From Kiritimatiellia bacterium (GTDB lineage: Bacteria > Verrucomicrobiota > Kiritimatiellia > RFP12 > UBA1067): a stretch of DNA of 5,423 nucleotides. The notes under the pieces were generated by a model that did not search any database, had not been told where the DNA came from, and saw nothing but the letters and a program-made list of their open reading frames with translations. Location of the stretch: positions 1-5,423 of the forward strand of contig JAGBXE010000011.1 in the NCBI GenBank assembly GCA_017629455.1, written 5' to 3'. This document shows positions 5,372-5,423 of the stretch, piece after piece. How positions within the stretch are numbered: position 1 is the stretch's first letter; each line of letters starts with the position of its first letter. A program made the position numbers and the translations under genes.

Positions 5372-5423
5372 CACTTTTTGATAAGCCAGGATTTCCCTTA
5401 AAGCACCGAACGCAACGTAAGTA

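Noticed and set aside
5360..5423. In-frame upstream extension of the DUF486 protein, through a GTG at 5374, to the window edge
   Set aside because: The family begins near MNINW, and the TATAAT box lies inside the extension, placing the transcript start at the ATG at 5359. The right-edge bases could instead hold the end of another gene, but too little is visible to say.

Overview
The window is ordinary bacterial chromosome with moderate GC and almost no non-coding space. It holds the front of a Tad/Flp pilus locus on the minus strand, a riboflavin gene on the plus strand, and a small membrane-protein gene on the minus strand. The organism cannot be named from this sequence. The Flp genes run directly from cpaB to cpaF with no outer-membrane secretin (cpaC/rcpA) between them. 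The first gene of each transcription unit appears to be leaderless. Both points fit a single-membrane bacterium better than a typical proteobacterium. An actinobacterial lineage of moderate GC, such as Coriobacteriia, is a guess with weak support.

Layout. Minus strand, read from about 3957 down to 1: cpaB (SAF/RcpC-type pilus assembly protein), an FHA-CpaF/TadA secretion ATPase, a short TadB-like inner-membrane platform protein, and a 6-phosphogluconolactonase-like beta-propeller protein cut by the left edge. The gaps are 6, 14 and 18 bases, so all four probably share one transcript. Plus strand, 3993-5009: ribD, divergent from cpaB across only 35 bases. Minus strand, 5359-5006: a DUF486/DMT-family four-helix membrane protein that converges on ribD and overlaps its stop codon by four bases. 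The last 49 or so bases at the right edge hold only the upstream part of the DUF486 promoter region and no gene I can assign. No gene-free stretch exceeds 300 bases, and I saw no tRNA, rRNA, CRISPR array, insertion sequence or phage gene.

The most notable feature is regulatory. cpaB, ribD and the DUF486 gene each have a perfect TATAAT box ending exactly six bases before the ATG, which would place the transcription start at or within a base of the start codon. The cpaB and ribD boxes are the two arms of one perfect 9-bp inverted repeat with a five-base spacer, so RNA polymerase probably cannot occupy both promoters at once. The downstream operon genes (cpaF, tadB, lactonase) instead carry Shine-Dalgarno-like sequences of varying strength. 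The pilus genes would work together as follows: the ATPase powers pilin export and assembly through the TadB platform, and CpaB is a membrane-anchored accessory protein. The lactonase-like gene has no known role in pili.
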